A stretch of 23,036 nt of DNA, from positions 1 through 23,036 of the forward strand of contig JBGPIT010000036.1 of assembly GCA_041485125.1 (NCBI GenBank), given 5' to 3'. Positions 22,108 through 23,036 of the stretch are shown here, in pieces. Within the stretch, counting starts at the first letter, position 1. The number at the start of each line of letters is the position of its first letter. The stretch is from JBGPIT01 sp041485125. Lineage in GTDB: Bacteria > Desulfobacterota > Binatia > UTPRO1. A program made the translations under genes and the position numbers. Under the pieces are notes generated by a model. The model ran no database searches and was not told the DNA's origin. It worked only from the letters and a program-made list of their open reading frames with translations.

Positions 22108-23036
22108 ATGGCACCGGCGGCGAGCGACGCGGGTCCGCCGGCGCACGGCGCGCCGGCGGAGCGCCGCGTCGACGCGCGTGCCGCGGCCCGTGCCACCGTC
22201 TTCGCGCTCGTTGCGACCGGGCTCGAGAAGGGCGGCGCGATGTTGGTGCTGCTCGCGGTCGCGCGCCTGCTCGGACCGCAGGACTTCGGACGCTACGCTG
22301 CGTTGATGGCGTTGCTCGCGCTCTGCCAGGTCGCGGGTGAGCTCGGGCAGGAGCCGGTGCTGGTGCGCATGTTCGCGCAGCAGCAGGGCCGCGCCACTCC
22401 GGCGCTCGTCGGCGGCGCGCTCGCGATGCGGCTCGCGGGGGCTGCGCTCGCCGGCATCGCGCTGGTCGTGATCGGCGCCACGTTCCTCGACTTCCCGGCC
22501 GCGACGCTCGCGCTCGCGGCGCTCGGCGTGCTCGCCGGCGCCGGCATGTCGCTGCGCGCACTCTTTCGCTCGGTCCACCGTCTGGAGTGGCTCTGCGTCA
22601 CCGCGCTCGCCAACGTCGGGGGCTTCGCATTGGCGCTCGCGGCGAGCGCGAGCGCCGCGGCCGGGCTGTCGGGCGTGGTCGCTGCCTGGAGCGTCGGGCA
22701 AGGCTCGGCGTCGCTCGCGGCCGTTGGCCTCGCCCGCGGGATCACGAAGCCCTGGCCGCGCTGGCGCCCCGACGTCACGCGCCGGCTCGCGGCGTCCGGG
22801 TGGCCGCTCGCGCTGAACGCGTTTCTCCTCACCGTCACGTTGCGGGCGGGGCAGCTCATCGTCCTCCGTCTCGACGGCGCTACCGCGGTCGCCCATCTCG
22901 CCGCGGGGTCGCGACTCGCGGAGGCGTTCGCGCTGCTCCCGGAGTCGGTGATGCTGGTGCTCTTGCCGGTGCTCTCCGCGGCGGCGGCGACCGACGGCGC
23001 GGCCCCGCAGCGTGACATCAGCGCCCGCGCGGTCCG
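22108..23036 (+). CDS. Partial Wzx/MATE-type polysaccharide flippase (5' part)
   Basis: An ATG at 22108 opens a frame of 309 codons that runs off the right edge. After an Ala/Pro/Arg-rich lead of about 30 residues come V-F-A-L-V-A-T-G-L-E-K-G-G-A-M-L and V-A-R-L-L-G-P-Q-D-F-G-R-Y-A-A. The latter is the typical first part of Wzx-like lipid-linked oligosaccharide transporters (a helix, then L-G-x-x-x-F-G-x-Y). Several further hydrophobic helices follow, and a later G-W-P-L-A-L-N-A-F-L-L fits the start of the second half of the fold. Such proteins move lipid-linked glycans across the inner membrane. It lies 34 nt after the methyltransferase gene. Only about 60-70% of the usual length is present. 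Confidence 0.82.
   Translation, partial: MAPAASDAGPPAHGAPAERRVDARAAARATVFALVATGLEKGGAMLVLLAVARLLGPQDFGRYAALMALLALCQVAGELGQEPVLVRMFAQQQGRATPALVGGALAMRLAGAALAGIALVVIGATFLDFPAATLALAALGVLAGAGMSLRALFRSVHRLEWLCVTALANVGGFALALAASASAAAGLSGVVAAWSVGQGSASLAAVGLARGITKPWPRWRPDVTRRLAASGWPLALNAFLLTVTLRAGQLIVLRLDGATAVAHLAAGSRLAEAFALLPESVMLVLLPVLSAAAATDGAAPQRDISARAV

Noticed and set aside
18618..22196. A 1192-codon open frame on the minus strand
   Set aside because: It runs antisense across the second GT-C-HEAT gene, through the GT39-like gene in a wrong frame, and across the methyltransferase. Its product is Arg/Ala/Gly-rich with no fold-like pattern, as expected of open frames in high-GC DNA.

Overview
This is a high-GC window from a Gram-negative-type bacterium. 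It has dense coding, many GTG starts, few clear Shine-Dalgarno sites, and long spurious open frames on the opposite strands. The content is envelope glycan biology: glycosyltransferases, GT-C-like membrane proteins, sulfatase-like hydrolases, SAM methyltransferases, an SGNH hydrolase and a flippase. It would fit a deltaproteobacterial-type, Binatota/Desulfobacterota-like or acidobacterial genome, but no marker gene is present, so the taxonomic guess is weak. I saw no rRNA, tRNA, CRISPR, transposase or plasmid gene.

Left arm (1-5401, minus strand). One tight operon reads right to left: a methyltransferase, a very large membrane protein joining a GT-C-like domain to a HEAT-repeat tail, a sulfatase-like protein, and the first 35 codons of a multi-membrane protein cut by the window edge. 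The first three are joined by an ATGA overlap and a 2-nt gap.

Middle (5499-11718). Smaller units lie in alternating directions: a secreted NxxGxxxF-type protein with a membrane/arginine tail (plus), a GT-C-like membrane protein preceded by a zinc-ribbon methyltransferase (minus), a membrane-anchored SGNH hydrolase with an inserted beta-type domain (plus), and a GT2 of the polyprenyl-phosphate-sugar synthase type (minus). Two convergent pairs overlap at their 3' ends.

Right arm (11828-19254, plus). An apparent operon holds a second sulfatase-like protein, a rhamnosyltransferase-like GT2, a DPM1-like synthase, a GT4 and a second GT-C-HEAT fusion. After a convergent hairpin come a fourth GT-C-like protein (minus), a second zinc-ribbon methyltransferase (plus) and the first 309 codons of a Wzx/MATE-type flippase (plus, cut by the right edge).

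Inferred teamwork. Two DPM1-like GT2 enzymes could charge a polyprenyl phosphate with sugars inside the cell. The four GT-C-like proteins could use those lipid-linked sugars on the outer face of the inner membrane. The GT2 and GT4 enzymes and the flippase would build and export the acceptor glycan, and methyltransferases, SGNH hydrolase and sulfatase-like enzymes would decorate it. The most unusual element is the duplicated pairing of a GT-C-HEAT fusion with a sulfatase-like enzyme that has threonine where classical sulfatases carry the formylglycine cysteine. I do not recognise this pairing as a described system.
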